DNA of 64,000 bases from Actinoplanes cyaneus (GTDB taxonomy: Bacteria; Actinomycetota; Actinomycetes; Mycobacteriales; Micromonosporaceae). Positions within the stretch are counted from its first letter, which is position 1. Each line of letters starts with the position of its first letter. Under the pieces are notes generated by a model. The model was not told the DNA's origin. It saw nothing but the letters and a program-made list of their open reading frames with translations, and searched no databases. Both the position numbers and the translations under genes were made by a program. Location: NCBI RefSeq assembly GCF_016862095.1, contig NZ_BOMH01000010.1, forward strand, positions 48,825 through 112,824. Reading direction: 5' to 3'. Of the stretch, positions 42,067-50,500 are shown in pieces.

Positions 42067-44544
42067 ATGGCTCGCGGCGAGTTGCGGATCTATCTCGGGG
42101 CGGCGCCCGGCGTCGGCAAGACCTACGCCATGCTCGAGGAGGCGCACCGGCGCGCCGAGCGTGGCGCGGACGTGGTCGTCGCGCTCGTCGAGACGCACGG
42201 CCGCAAGCACACCACCGCGATGATCGGCGACCTGGAGGTGCTGCCACGCCGCGAGATCGGCTACCGCGGCGTGGCCTTCACCGAGCTGGACCTGCCGGCC
42301 GTCCTCGCCCGGCGGCCGGAGATCGCGGTCGTCGACGAGCTGGCGCACACCAACGTGCCCGGCAGCGCGCACGAGAAGCGCTGGCAGGACGTCCGGGAGC
42401 TGCTCGACGCCGGGATCAGCGTGCTGACCACGGTGAACGTGCAGCACCTGGAGTCGCTCAACGACGTGGTCGCCCGGATCACCGGTGTCGAGCAGCGCGA
42501 GACCGTGCCCGACGCCGTGGTCCGCGAGGCCGAGCAGGTCGAGCTCGTCGACATGACACCGGAGGCACTGCGCCGGCGGATGGCGCACGGCAACATCTAC
42601 CAGCCGGAGAAGATCGACGCGGCGCTGGGCAACTACTTCCGTACCGGCAATCTCACCGCCCTGCGGGAACTGGCCCTGCTCTGGCTCGCCGACAAGGTGG
42701 AGGACCAGCTCGATCGCTATCGGGCCGACAACGACATCGACGCGACCTGGGAGACCCGGGAACGGGTCGTGGTGGCGCTGGCCGGCGGGCCGGAGGGCGA
42801 CACGCTGATCCGCCGGGCGGCCCGGATCGCCGCCCGCACCAAGGGCGCCGGCCTGATGGCCGTGCACGTGACCCGCAACGACGGGCTGGCCGGCGCCGAC
42901 CCGGCGGTGCTGGCCCGGCAGCGGGTGCTCGTGGAGAGCCTCGGCGGGACGTATCACCAGGTGTCCGGCGCGGACGTGTCCCGGGCGCTGCTGGAGTTCG
43001 CGCGCGGCGTCAACGCGACCCAGATCGTGCTCGGCGCGTCCAGCCGGGGCCGGTTCGCCCAGCTGCTCACCGCCGGGGTGGGCATGACGACGACCGCGCT
43101 CTCCGGCTCGATCGACGTGCACCTGGTCACCCACGAGCGGGCCGGCCGGGGCAGACGCCGGGAGCGGATGCCGGCCGCGCTGTCCCGCGGCCGCCGGATC
43201 GCCGGCTTCGCGACCACGCTGCTCGGCCTGCCGCTGCTCACCGCGGTGCTCGCCACCGTGCCGGACCCGCCGCTGGTAAACGACATCCTGCTGTTCCTGG
43301 CAGCGGTGGTCGGCGTCGCGCTGGTCGGCGGGCTCTGGCCGGGGCTGCTCGCCGCGGTCGCCGGGTCCCTGCTGCTGAACTGGTTCTTCACCCCGCCCTA
43401 CCACCGGTTCACCATCGCCGAGGGGCAGAACCTGCTGGCCCTGTCGATCTTCGTGGTGGTCGCGGTCGCGGTGAGCTGGGTCGTCGACACCGCAGCCCGC
43501 ACGACCCGGCAGGCCGCGCAGGCCGCCGCCGAGGCGCAGACCCTCGCCGCGGTCGCCGGCGGAGTGCTGCGCGGGCAGCGGCCACTGGTCGCGTTGCTCG
43601 ACCGGCTGCGCGAGACGTTCGCGTTGCAGTCCGTGGCGCTGCTGGAGAACGGGACGGCCGTCGCCGCGGTGGGCGAGCCGGTCTGCGCCGACCCGGCCGG
43701 GGCGGACGTCACGGTCACCGCCGATGACGGGCTGGTGATGCTGCTCAAAGGCCACACGCTGGAAGCCTCGGACCGGCGGATCGTGGAGGCGTTCGCCGCG
43801 CAGGCCGCGGTGGCGCTGCGCCAGGAACGGCTCGCCGCCGAGGCGGCCACCGCCAAGCCGCTCGCGGAGGCGAACAGGCTGCGGACCGCGCTGCTCGCCG
43901 CCGTCAGCCACGACCTGCGTACGCCCCTGGCCAGCGCGAAGGCGTCAGTGGCCGGACTCCGCAGCGCCGAGGTGGAGTTCGACGAGGAGGACCGGGAGGA
44001 ACTGCTCGCCACCGCCGACGAATCACTCGACCGGCTCGACCGGCTCGTCGCGAACCTGCTCGACATGAGCCGCGTGCAGTCCGGGGCGCTGGGCGTGACG
44101 CGGATCGCGGTGGGCGCCGAGGAGGTCGTACCGCGGGCTCTGGATGATCTCGGTCCGGAGGGGCGGGTGATCGCGGTGCGCGTGCCGGACGACCTCCCGC
44201 TCCTGGACACGGACCCCGGGCTGCTGGAACGGGTGCTGGTGAACGTGCTCGCGAACGCGCTGCGCTACAGCCCGCCCGACCGGCCGCCGATGGTCACCGG
44301 CAGCAGCCACGGCGACACGGTCGAACTGCGGATCATCGACCACGGCCCGGGCATCCCGGAGGACCGGTGGGACGATGTGTTCCTGCCGTTCCAGCGACTC
44401 GGTGACCGTGACAACCACAACGGCGTCGGCCTGGGCCTGGCCCTCTCCCGCGGGCTGGCCGAGGCGATGGGCGGCACGCTCACCCCCGAAGAGACCCCCG
44501 GAGGCGGCCTCACCATGATCCTCGCGCTCCCGGCCGCCTCATGA
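42067..44544 (+). CDS. kdpD: Sensor histidine kinase KdpD
   Basis: 825-residue potassium/turgor sensor kinase. N-terminal KdpD domain with Walker A GAAPGVGKT (11-19), a Usp-like domain (about 232-356), four membrane helices (about 379-475), a GAF-like region, then HisKA with phospho-acceptor His615 in AVSHDLRTPLAS and a HATPase_c domain (N box NALRYSPPD, DHGPGIPEDRWD, GVGLGLALS). It phosphorylates KdpE. The stop overlaps the kdpE ATG (ATGA). Confidence 0.96.
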   Translation: MARGELRIYLGAAPGVGKTYAMLEEAHRRAERGADVVVALVETHGRKHTTAMIGDLEVLPRREIGYRGVAFTELDLPAVLARRPEIAVVDELAHTNVPGSAHEKRWQDVRELLDAGISVLTTVNVQHLESLNDVVARITGVEQRETVPDAVVREAEQVELVDMTPEALRRRMAHGNIYQPEKIDAALGNYFRTGNLTALRELALLWLADKVEDQLDRYRADNDIDATWETRERVVVALAGGPEGDTLIRRAARIAARTKGAGLMAVHVTRNDGLAGADPAVLARQRVLVESLGGTYHQVSGADVSRALLEFARGVNATQIVLGASSRGRFAQLLTAGVGMTTTALSGSIDVHLVTHERAGRGRRRERMPAALSRGRRIAGFATTLLGLPLLTAVLATVPDPPLVNDILLFLAAVVGVALVGGLWPGLLAAVAGSLLLNWFFTPPYHRFTIAEGQNLLALSIFVVVAVAVSWVVDTAARTTRQAAQAAAEAQTLAAVAGGVLRGQRPLVALLDRLRETFALQSVALLENGTAVAAVGEPVCADPAGADVTVTADDGLVMLLKGHTLEASDRRIVEAFAAQAAVALRQERLAAEAATAKPLAEANRLRTALLAAVSHDLRTPLASAKASVAGLRSAEVEFDEEDREELLATADESLDRLDRLVANLLDMSRVQSGALGVTRIAVGAEEVVPRALDDLGPEGRVIAVRVPDDLPLLDTDPGLLERVLVNVLANALRYSPPDRPPMVTGSSHGDTVELRIIDHGPGIPEDRWDDVFLPFQRLGDRDNHNGVGLGLALSRGLAEAMGGTLTPEETPGGGLTMILALPAAS

Positions 44545-45212
44545 CCATCAAGATCCTTGTGGTGGATGACGAGCCGCAGATCGTCAGGGCGCTGCGGATC
44601 AATCTCAAGGCTCGGGGGTACGAGGTGGAGACCGCCCGGGACGGCGCCTCCGCCCTGCACGTGGCCGCGCACTTCCACCCCGACCTGGTCGTGCTCGACC
44701 TGGGCCTGCCCGATCTGGAGGGCACGGAGGTGATCGCCGGCCTGCGCGGCTGGACCACCGTGCCGATCATCGTGCTCTCCGGGCGGGCCGGCAGCGCCGA
44801 CAAGGTCGAGGCCCTGGACGCCGGCGCGGACGATTACGTGACCAAGCCGTTCGGCCTCGACGAGCTGCTCGCCCGGATCCGCGCGGTGACCCGGCGCGTG
44901 CAGCCGCCGGAGACCGAGTCGCCGATCGTCACGATCGGCGCGCACACCGTCGACCTCGCCACCCGTTCGATCAGCGGCGACGTGAAGCTCACCCCCACCG
45001 AGTGGCAGCTGCTCGAGCACCTGGCCCGGCACCCCGGTAAGCTGATCACCCAGCGTGAGCTGCTGCACGACGTGTGGGGCCCGCAGTACCAGACCGAGAC
45101 GAACTACCTGCGGCAGTACATGGCCCGGCTGCGCCGCAAACTGGAGGACGACCCGGCCCGCCCGCGGCATCTGCTCACCGAGCCGGGTATGGGGTACCGC
45201 TTCCGGCCCTGA
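44541..45212 (+). CDS. kdpE: Response regulator KdpE
   Basis: 223-residue OmpR/PhoB-type activator of kdp genes. Receiver domain with acidic DD pair (9-10), phospho-acceptor Asp53 in VVLDLGLPDLEG and Lys in VTKPFGLDEL; winged-helix DNA-binding domain from about 125 (LTPTEWQLLEHLARHPGKLI, TNYLRQYMARLRRKLE). Translationally coupled to kdpD by ATGA. Confidence 0.96.
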   Translation: MTIKILVVDDEPQIVRALRINLKARGYEVETARDGASALHVAAHFHPDLVVLDLGLPDLEGTEVIAGLRGWTTVPIIVLSGRAGSADKVEALDAGADDYVTKPFGLDELLARIRAVTRRVQPPETESPIVTIGAHTVDLATRSISGDVKLTPTEWQLLEHLARHPGKLITQRELLHDVWGPQYQTETNYLRQYMARLRRKLEDDPARPRHLLTEPGMGYRFRP

Positions 45213-45284
45213 GTTTTTCTCTACATCCCGTCGTGAACAGGCCGAATGGTGTGGTGACAGGTCTGGCGGCGAAGGGGTGGCAGC

Positions 45285-46826
45285 GTGCGGTGGTTCGGTT
45301 CCCGGGAGGACGGCCTGATGGTCGCGCGGCCCATCCCCCGCGACGTGGAGGCGCTCGAGGAGCTGGTCCTGGCCCTGGACACAGCGGTCGACGAGACGAA
45401 CGCGTGGCGGATCACGGTGGCCAGCACTGTCGAGTCGTACGGCTTCGGGTACGGCGCGGTCTGGGTCCCTCAAGGCAGGGAACTGGTCCTGGTGCACGAG
45501 ACCGGCCGGCTCGTGCCGCAGATCAAGGCGGTCATGTCCGGCGGCACTTCCCTGCCCTCCGACTCCGGGCTGATCGGTAAGGCGTACCGGTCCAAGCAGC
45601 TGGCGCACGCCGAGTCGGTGGCCGAGTGCGGTGACTGCCGGCGCTGCAAGGCGGCGCTCGACGCCGGCATGGTCGCCGGCCTGGTCCTGCCGGTGGTCAA
45701 GGGCACCGAGGTGGTCGGGGTGCTGGAGTACTACTCACCGACCGCGCTCTACCTGGACGCACCCCGCAGGGAGAAGTTCGCGACGATCGCCCGGATCGCC
45801 GAACGCGCCCGTAGCGGTGCTGTCGCCGCCGCCGAGCTGCGCCAGGTCGCCGACGACCGGATGGCGGTCACCACGGTCGTCTCCAAGGTGGGCGCGGCAC
45901 AGGACACCCAGGGGGCGCTGCGAGCCGCCCTGGACGCGGTGCGCTCCTCGTTCGGCTGGGCGTACGGGTCGTACTGGGAGGTCGACCCGGCCGACAACGT
46001 GCTGAAGTTCCAGGTGGAGTCGGGCTCGGCCGGTGACGAGTTCCGCAGGGTCACGCTGGCCGCCACGTTCGCCGAGGGCGTCGGGCTCTCCGGTCGTGCC
46101 TGGCGGGCCCGGGACCTGGTCTTCGTGCGCGACCTCGCCGAGCTGACCGACTGCGTGCGGGCGCCGGCGGCGGGCCGGGCGGGGGTGCGTTCCGGGGTCT
46201 GCTTCCCGATCATGAGCCATGACCAGATCGTCGGCACCATGGACTTCTTCACCACCGAGTACATCGACCTCTCCGACTCCCGCGCCGCCGCCCTGCGCAA
46301 CGTGCAGCAGCTGGTCAGCCAGCGACTCGAGGTGCTGCGCGCCGGGGAACGGTCGGCTGCCAACGCGCGCGCCCTGCTCGACACCGTCGATCGTCTGCGC
46401 AACGCCAGCGGTGACGCCACAGCGGTCGCCGAGCAGGCCGTCACCCGCGCGTCCGCGATGACCGCCGAGGTCGCCGCGCTGGGACAAGCGTCCACCGCGA
46501 TCGGCGACGTCATCAAGATCATCGAGTCGATCGCCGAGCAGACGAACCTGCTCGCGCTGAACGCGACGATCGAGGCGGCCCGGGCCGGGGAGGCGGGCAA
46601 GGGCTTCGCGGTGGTCGCCGGAGAGGTGAAGGACCTGGCCCGGGAGACCGCCGAGGCGACCCAGAAGGTGGCCGAGCAGATCGCCGGGATCCAGGCCAGC
46701 GCGGAGACGGTCGCGTCCGGCATCCACACCACCAGCGAGACGATCGGCAAGATGGACGCGGTCCAGGTCCGGATGAACGAGGTCCTCGCTGAACAGGCTG
46801 AAATGGCCCGCGCTCTCGAAGGATGA
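45285..46826 (+). CDS. Soluble methyl-accepting chemotaxis protein with two GAF domains
   Basis: 513-residue chemoreceptor without membrane helices, so a cytoplasmic sensor. Two GAF domains (about 20-180 and 190-345) precede a short coiled signalling domain whose hairpin tip is intact ([38 protein letters not shown]). The first GAF has a CxxCxxC cluster (C115, C118, C121) and the second two Cys (C290, C306), which could bind a metal or haem or respond to redox. The signalling domain is short, with few methylation-type Glu/Gln pairs. GTG start after GAAGGGG. No CheA/W genes here. It follows kdpE by 72 bases. Confidence 0.92.
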   Translation: MRWFGSREDGLMVARPIPRDVEALEELVLALDTAVDETNAWRITVASTVESYGFGYGAVWVPQGRELVLVHETGRLVPQIKAVMSGGTSLPSDSGLIGKAYRSKQLAHAESVAECGDCRRCKAALDAGMVAGLVLPVVKGTEVVGVLEYYSPTALYLDAPRREKFATIARIAERARSGAVAAAELRQVADDRMAVTTVVSKVGAAQDTQGALRAALDAVRSSFGWAYGSYWEVDPADNVLKFQVESGSAGDEFRRVTLAATFAEGVGLSGRAWRARDLVFVRDLAELTDCVRAPAAGRAGVRSGVCFPIMSHDQIVGTMDFFTTEYIDLSDSRAAALRNVQQLVSQRLEVLRAGERSAANARALLDTVDRLRNASGDATAVAEQAVTRASAMTAEVAALGQASTAIGDVIKIIESIAEQTNLLALNATIEAARAGEAGKGFAVVAGEVKDLARETAEATQKVAEQIAGIQASAETVASGIHTTSETIGKMDAVQVRMNEVLAEQAEMARALEG

Positions 46827-46851
46827 CGGTTTTCTACGGCACAGTGAGCGC

Positions 46852-47967
46852 ATGACTGGTGTTCGGGTACTGGTAGGCACACGCAAAGGCGCGTTCGTCC
46901 TCACCTCGGACGGGACGCGCCAGGACTGGACGATCGACGGGCCGCACTTCGCGGGCTGGGAGATCTACCACCTCAACGGATCCCCGGCCGAACCTGACCG
47001 GCTCTGGGCGTCACAGACGTCGGGCTGGTTCGGCCAGATCATGCAACGCTCCGACGACGGCGGGAAGAACTGGCAGGCGGTCGGCAACGACTTCACCTAC
47101 ACCGCCCCGGTCGGCGATCACCTCTGGTATGACGGCACACCCCGTCCCTGGGAGTTCAAGCGCATCTGGCACCTCGAACCGTCGCGCACCGACCCGGACA
47201 CCGTCTGGGCCGGCGCCGAGGACGCGGCGCTCTACAAATCCACCGACGGCGGCCAGACATGGGAAGAGCTGACCGCGCTGCGGCAGCACCCGACCGGCCC
47301 CGGGTGGCAGCCCGGCGCGGGCGGCATGTGCCTGCACACGATCCTGCTGCACCCGACCGACCCGCAACGGATGTACGTCGCGATCTCCGCGGCCGGCGCG
47401 TTCCGCACCGACGACGGCGGGAACACCTGGCTGCCCATCAACGCGGGGCTGCGCTCGGAGGGCCTGCCCGACGAGGACGCGGAGGTCGGGCACTGCGTGC
47501 ACCGCCTCGCCATGCACCCGTCCCGGCCCGACACGCTGTTCATGCAGAAGCACTGGGACGTCATGCGCACCGACGACGCGGGCGGGCGGTGGCGGGAGGT
47601 CAGCGGCAACCTGCCGACCGACTTCGGCTTCCCGATCGCGGTGCACGCGCACGAGCCGGAGACGATCTACGTCGTCCCGATCACCAGCGACTCCCTGCAC
47701 TACGTGATGGACGGCAAGCTGCGCGTCTACCGCAGCCGCAGCGGCGGTGAGGAGTGGGAACCGCTGACCGCGGGGCTGCCGCAGTCACACTGCTACCTGA
47801 ACGTGCTGCGCGACGCGATGGCCGTGGACACCCTCGACGAGTGCGGCATCTACTTCGGGACCAGCGGCGGCCAGGTCTACGCGTCGGCCGACAGCGGCGA
47901 CAACTGGACCGCGATCGCCCGGGACCTGCCGCCCGTGCTCTCCGTGGAAGTCCAGGTGCTGCCATGA
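46852..47967 (+). CDS. BNR/VPS10-type beta-propeller protein (sialidase-like repeats)
   Basis: 371-residue beta-propeller with several Asp-box repeats SxDxGxx[72 protein letters not shown]. No signal peptide, so cytosolic. Annotated in relatives as exo-sialidase or glycosyl hydrolase, but catalytic sialidase residues (Arg triad, Tyr/Glu) are not evident, so I would not assign that activity. Its stop overlaps the ATG of the MoaD/ThiS-like gene (ATGA), implying a functional pair. Confidence 0.85.
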   Translation: MTGVRVLVGTRKGAFVLTSDGTRQDWTIDGPHFAGWEIYHLNGSPAEPDRLWASQTSGWFGQIMQRSDDGGKNWQAVGNDFTYTAPVGDHLWYDGTPRPWEFKRIWHLEPSRTDPDTVWAGAEDAALYKSTDGGQTWEELTALRQHPTGPGWQPGAGGMCLHTILLHPTDPQRMYVAISAAGAFRTDDGGNTWLPINAGLRSEGLPDEDAEVGHCVHRLAMHPSRPDTLFMQKHWDVMRTDDAGGRWREVSGNLPTDFGFPIAVHAHEPETIYVVPITSDSLHYVMDGKLRVYRSRSGGEEWEPLTAGLPQSHCYLNVLRDAMAVDTLDECGIYFGTSGGQVYASADSGDNWTAIARDLPPVLSVEVQVLP

Positions 47968-48260
47968 TCCGGGTCATCCTGCCGGTGCACCTGCGGACCC
48001 TCGCGCACAGCGGCAAGGAGGTGCTGGTCGAGGTCTCCGGGCCGGTGACCCAGCGGGCCGTCCTCGACGCCGTCGAGCGCGACTACCCGATGCTCGCCGG
48101 CACCATCCGGGACCGGCAGACCGGGCAACGGCGGCCGCTCGTGCGGTTCTTCGCGTGCGAGGAGGACCTGTCCAACGAACCGCCCGACACGCCGCTGCCG
48201 GAGCGGGTGGCCCGGGGTGAGGAGCCGTTCATGGTGGTGGGCGCTATGGCAGGCGGTTGA
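47964..48260 (+). CDS. MoaD/ThiS-family ubiquitin-like protein with C-terminal Gly-Gly
   Basis: 98-residue beta-grasp protein. N-terminal strand [14 protein letters not shown], central [20 protein letters not shown], and the C-terminus ends exactly in AMAGG. A terminal Gly-Gly is what E1-like enzymes adenylate in MoaD and ThiS for sulfur transfer, or in SAMP/Pup-like modifiers for conjugation. No moeB, thi or moa gene is adjacent; the only partner is the BNR protein to which it is coupled by ATGA. Sulfur carrier or protein modifier are both open. Confidence 0.88.
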   Translation: MIRVILPVHLRTLAHSGKEVLVEVSGPVTQRAVLDAVERDYPMLAGTIRDRQTGQRRPLVRFFACEEDLSNEPPDTPLPERVARGEEPFMVVGAMAGG

Positions 48261-48297
48261 GTGGGGCTGGGCCTGATGGCCTCGCTTCGCTCGGCGG

Positions 48298-48393
48298 GCA
48301 TTTCGCCCCTTTGGGTCGATGACGAGAGTGCCGGAAAACGACTGCGCTTCGCTGGTTGTTTTCCGGCACTCTCGTCATCGACGGGCGAAATGC
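48298..48393. terminator. Very long hairpin between convergent genes
   Basis: A perfect 25-bp inverted repeat (48315-48339 with 48358-48382; begins GTCGATGACGAGAGTG) encloses an 18-base loop, and outer arms GCATTTCGCCC / GGGCGAAATGC add 11 bp across a 6-base bulge. It lies between the MoaD-like gene and the convergent secreted-protein gene. A bidirectional terminator is the simplest reading. Confidence 0.8.
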
Positions 48394-48423
48394 GCTTCGG
48401 GCGCGGTTCGGCCTGGCCCTGGG

Positions 48424-48780
48424 TCAGCCCTTCGGGGGCTTGTGGGGGGTGGCCGGAGTCGTGCTCGTGATCTTCACGCCGTTGACGTTGATCACTTGTG
48501 GCAGGTTGCTGAAGTTGAACGGCCAGGCGCTCTGGTTCCACACTCCGGTGCGGACCCGGCCGTTGTTGACGATCAGCACCGAGCTGCTGCGGTTCGCCCG
48601 CCAGTTCGCGCAGTTGTGGTGAGTCCAGAGACCGGTCTGTGCGCCGATCCGGTTGAACGTGTCACACGCGGCCCGGACATCCGGGTCGTCCTTCGGGGCG
48701 GCCTGGGCCGGCCCGGCGGTCATCGCGAGAGCGGCGAGGATTCCGCCGCCCGCGGCCGCCAGCCTCATCACGGTTCGCAT
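48424..48780 (-). CDS. Small secreted protein, paralogue of neighbour
   Basis: 118-residue exported protein with a Sec signal peptide (RTVMRLAAAGGGILAALAMT, cleavage after AQA). The mature domain (ACDTFNRIGAQTGLWTHHNC, SSVLIVNNGRV, NQSAWPF) matches residues about 57-105 of the protein encoded at 48876-49745, sharing the RIG-x4-G-x-W-x4-C core and the LIV strand. Two conserved Cys probably form a disulfide. Function unknown. Same strand as its paralogue, 95 bases downstream of it. Confidence 0.82.
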   Translation of the reverse strand: MRTVMRLAAAGGGILAALAMTAGPAQAAPKDDPDVRAACDTFNRIGAQTGLWTHHNCANWRANRSSSVLIVNNGRVRTGVWNQSAWPFNFSNLPQVINVNGVKITSTTPATPHKPPKG

Positions 48781-48832
48781 TTCTCAAACCCCCTTCTCCC
48801 GTACGTCTTCTCACTCAGCTGACCACGAAGAA

Positions 48833-48868
48833 CGCGGCCGCCCTCCCGGATTCGGGAAAGCGGCCGCG
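48833..48868. terminator. Hairpin downstream of the repeat-rich secreted gene
   Basis: CGCGGCCGC (48833-48841) pairs with GCGGCCGCG (48860-48868), with an inner CCCG/CGGG stem. It lies 8 bases after the stop of the minus-strand gene at 48876 and before its paralogue, so it may attenuate read-through. Confidence 0.6.
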
Positions 48869-48875
48869 AGGGTGT

Positions 48876-49745
48876 TCAGCGCAGTGCGGGTGTGGGCGTG
48901 GCGGTGCCCGGTTCGGCGGTCGTACCCGGTTCAGCGGTCGTGCCCGGTTCAGCGGTAGTGCCTGGTTCGGCGGTCGTGCCTGGTTCAGCGGCGGTGCCCG
49001 GACCGGTGGCCGTGCCCGGTTCGGTCGCCGCCGGAGCCGGCTCGGCGGTCGGGGCCGGTTCGGGCGTGGCGGTGGGAGCGGACGCGGAAGCGGCCGGCTC
49101 CGGCGTGACCGCGCCACCCGCCGGGGTCTCCGTGCCGGGAGTTGCCGTCGTGCCCGGCGCCGGCGCACTCGGCGTCTCGGTGGCGACGGGTGTGCCGGAG
49201 CCGCCCGGCGTCTCGGTGGCGACGGGTGTGGTGGCTGCGCCGGGCGTCTCGGTGGCGACGGGTGTGGTGGCTGCGCCAGGCGTCTCGGTGGCGACGGGTG
49301 TTCCGGCGGGGCCGGGCGTCTCCGTGCTGCCCGGCGTGGGCGTGACGTCCGGGGAGGGGCTGGTGGCGGGCGCCGGTGTTCCGGGGCCACCAGCGGTGCC
49401 GCTGCCGGTGTCCGGGCCGGGCAGACCCGGCTGCTCCGGCCACATCGGTTGGCCCTGTTCATCGAAATCGACGATCAGGACGAATATCCGGCGGACTCCG
49501 TGGAATCCCTGCCGGCAGTCGGGGTTGTCCCAGGCCCCGATCGCGCTGCCGATCCGGCTGACCGACTCGCACGCGGCCTTGGTGTCGTAGTAACCGAGGA
49601 CGTCGTCCGGGCGCTGGCCCTGCGCCTGACTTGCCGCGCCGCCGGCGTCCGGCACGTGCGCCGGCGCCGCCTGTGCGGGCGCGGCCAGTGCCGCGGCCAG
49701 AACGCCCGCTCCGGCGATGATCAGGCTCCGTGTCGTGGTACGCAT
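48876..49745 (-). CDS. Secreted protein with Pro/Thr/Glu tandem-repeat tail
   Basis: 289 residues: a signal peptide (LIIAGAGVLAAALAAPAQA), a small Cys-paired domain (about 50-105: KAACESVSRIGSAIGAWDNP, FVLIVDFDE) shared with the downstream paralogue, and a roughly 180-residue disordered tail. The tail has about four 12-residue repeats (PVATETPGAATT) and five hexapeptides (EPGTTA). No wall-anchor motif, so it is presumably released or wall-associated. The tail resembles mucin-like spacer regions. Function unknown. Confidence 0.82.
   Translation of the reverse strand: MRTTTRSLIIAGAGVLAAALAAPAQAAPAHVPDAGGAASQAQGQRPDDVLGYYDTKAACESVSRIGSAIGAWDNPDCRQGFHGVRRIFVLIVDFDEQGQPMWPEQPGLPGPDTGSGTAGGPGTPAPATSPSPDVTPTPGSTETPGPAGTPVATETPGAATTPVATETPGAATTPVATETPGGSGTPVATETPSAPAPGTTATPGTETPAGGAVTPEPAASASAPTATPEPAPTAEPAPAATEPGTATGPGTAAEPGTTAEPGTTAEPGTTAEPGTTAEPGTATPTPALR
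48901..49000. repeat. 18-bp coding tandem repeats
   Basis: About five 18-bp units around CCCGGTTCAGCGGT encode the EPGTTA hexapeptides at the C-terminus of the secreted protein. Copies differ by a few bases, and copy number is likely variable between strains. Confidence 0.8.
49171..49320. repeat. 36-bp coding tandem repeats
   Basis: GGCGTCTCGGTGGCGACGGG recurs at 49171, 49207, 49243 and 49279 with an exact 36-base period and a partial fifth copy at 49315. It encodes the 12-residue PVATETPG repeats of the secreted protein. Confidence 0.88.
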
Positions 49746-49880
49746 CTTGTCCCTTTCTGGCGGTTGCCATGTCCGGGAAAGCCCATCACGGATCCGGCAA
49801 GCCTTTCACCTGATCGAAGGAATTAGCGTGATTTAGACCTAGAAAGGGGTTCTGGTGTGCTGTGCGATGTGCTTCACCGG

Positions 49881-49898
49881 TCGTACGGCGGCATACGA
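49881..49898. promoter_or_regulatory. Candidate operator and -10 element of the TetR gene
   Basis: TCGTA and TACGA flank an 8-base spacer (18 bp in all), and TACGAT at 49894-49899 overlaps it, seven bases before the ATG. Binding there would block the promoter, consistent with autoregulation. Confidence 0.5.
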
Positions 49899-49906
49899 TC
49901 GGGGGC

Positions 49907-50461
49907 ATGGTGAGGCGTACGGGCGCGGAGACCCGTGAGGAGATCCGCTCGGCGGCGACCCGGCTGTTCCGCGAGCGGGGCTATGCGCGCACCTCGGTGC
50001 GGGACATCGCGGCCCTGGCGGAGAGCAACCCCGCCCTGGTGATCCGGCATTTCGGCAGCAAGGAGCTGCTCTTCCTGGACGCCATGCAGCTCACCATCGA
50101 CGACGAGCCGCTGCTGGACGTGCCACCGGCCGAGTTCGGCGAGCGTTTCGTCGCCCGGCTGCTCGCCGACGACGACGTCCGCGGCGTTTACCTCGCCCTG
50201 GTGCGGGGATCCCACGAGCCGCAGATCAAGGAACGTCTCCGGACGATCCACGAGCACACGTTCGTCGGCCCGCTGCGCGCACGCCTGACCGGGCCGGACG
50301 CGGATCTGCGTGCCCGCCTCGCCGCCGCGGTGGTGGGTGGCCTGCTCTATGCGCTGTGGGTGGTCGGCGACGCCCAGTTGGTCGCCGCCGACCCGCGAGA
50401 GCTGGTGACCCGCTACGGAGCACTGCTCCAGCAGCTGATCACCCCGGACGGCCGAGCCTGA
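49907..50461 (+). CDS. TetR-family transcriptional regulator
   Basis: 184-residue TetR-type regulator, paralogous to the one at 19145. Helix-turn-helix: ARTSVRDIAALAESNPALVI, RHFGSKELLFLDAM. The C-terminal half shares IKERLR, TFVGPLRARL and the LxARLAAAxxxGL segment with its paralogue. The ATG has no clear Shine-Dalgarno and lies seven bases after TACGAT, suggesting a leaderless transcript. It is convergent with the SDR gene, whose promoter carries a perfect palindrome that this protein could bind. Confidence 0.92.
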   Translation: MVRRTGAETREEIRSAATRLFRERGYARTSVRDIAALAESNPALVIRHFGSKELLFLDAMQLTIDDEPLLDVPPAEFGERFVARLLADDDVRGVYLALVRGSHEPQIKERLRTIHEHTFVGPLRARLTGPDADLRARLAAAVVGGLLYALWVVGDAQLVAADPRELVTRYGALLQQLITPDGRA

Positions 50462-50500
50462 CTCACATCGGCGGTTACGGCAATGTGAGGTGCGGCAGTG

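Noticed and set aside
46852..47967. Functional sialidase
   Set aside because: Asp-box repeats are present, but the catalytic Arg triad and Tyr/Glu pair are not evident and there is no signal peptide.
48901..49320. CRISPR-like regular repeats
   Set aside because: The repeats are contiguous, without unique spacers, and encode in-frame peptide repeats of a secreted protein.
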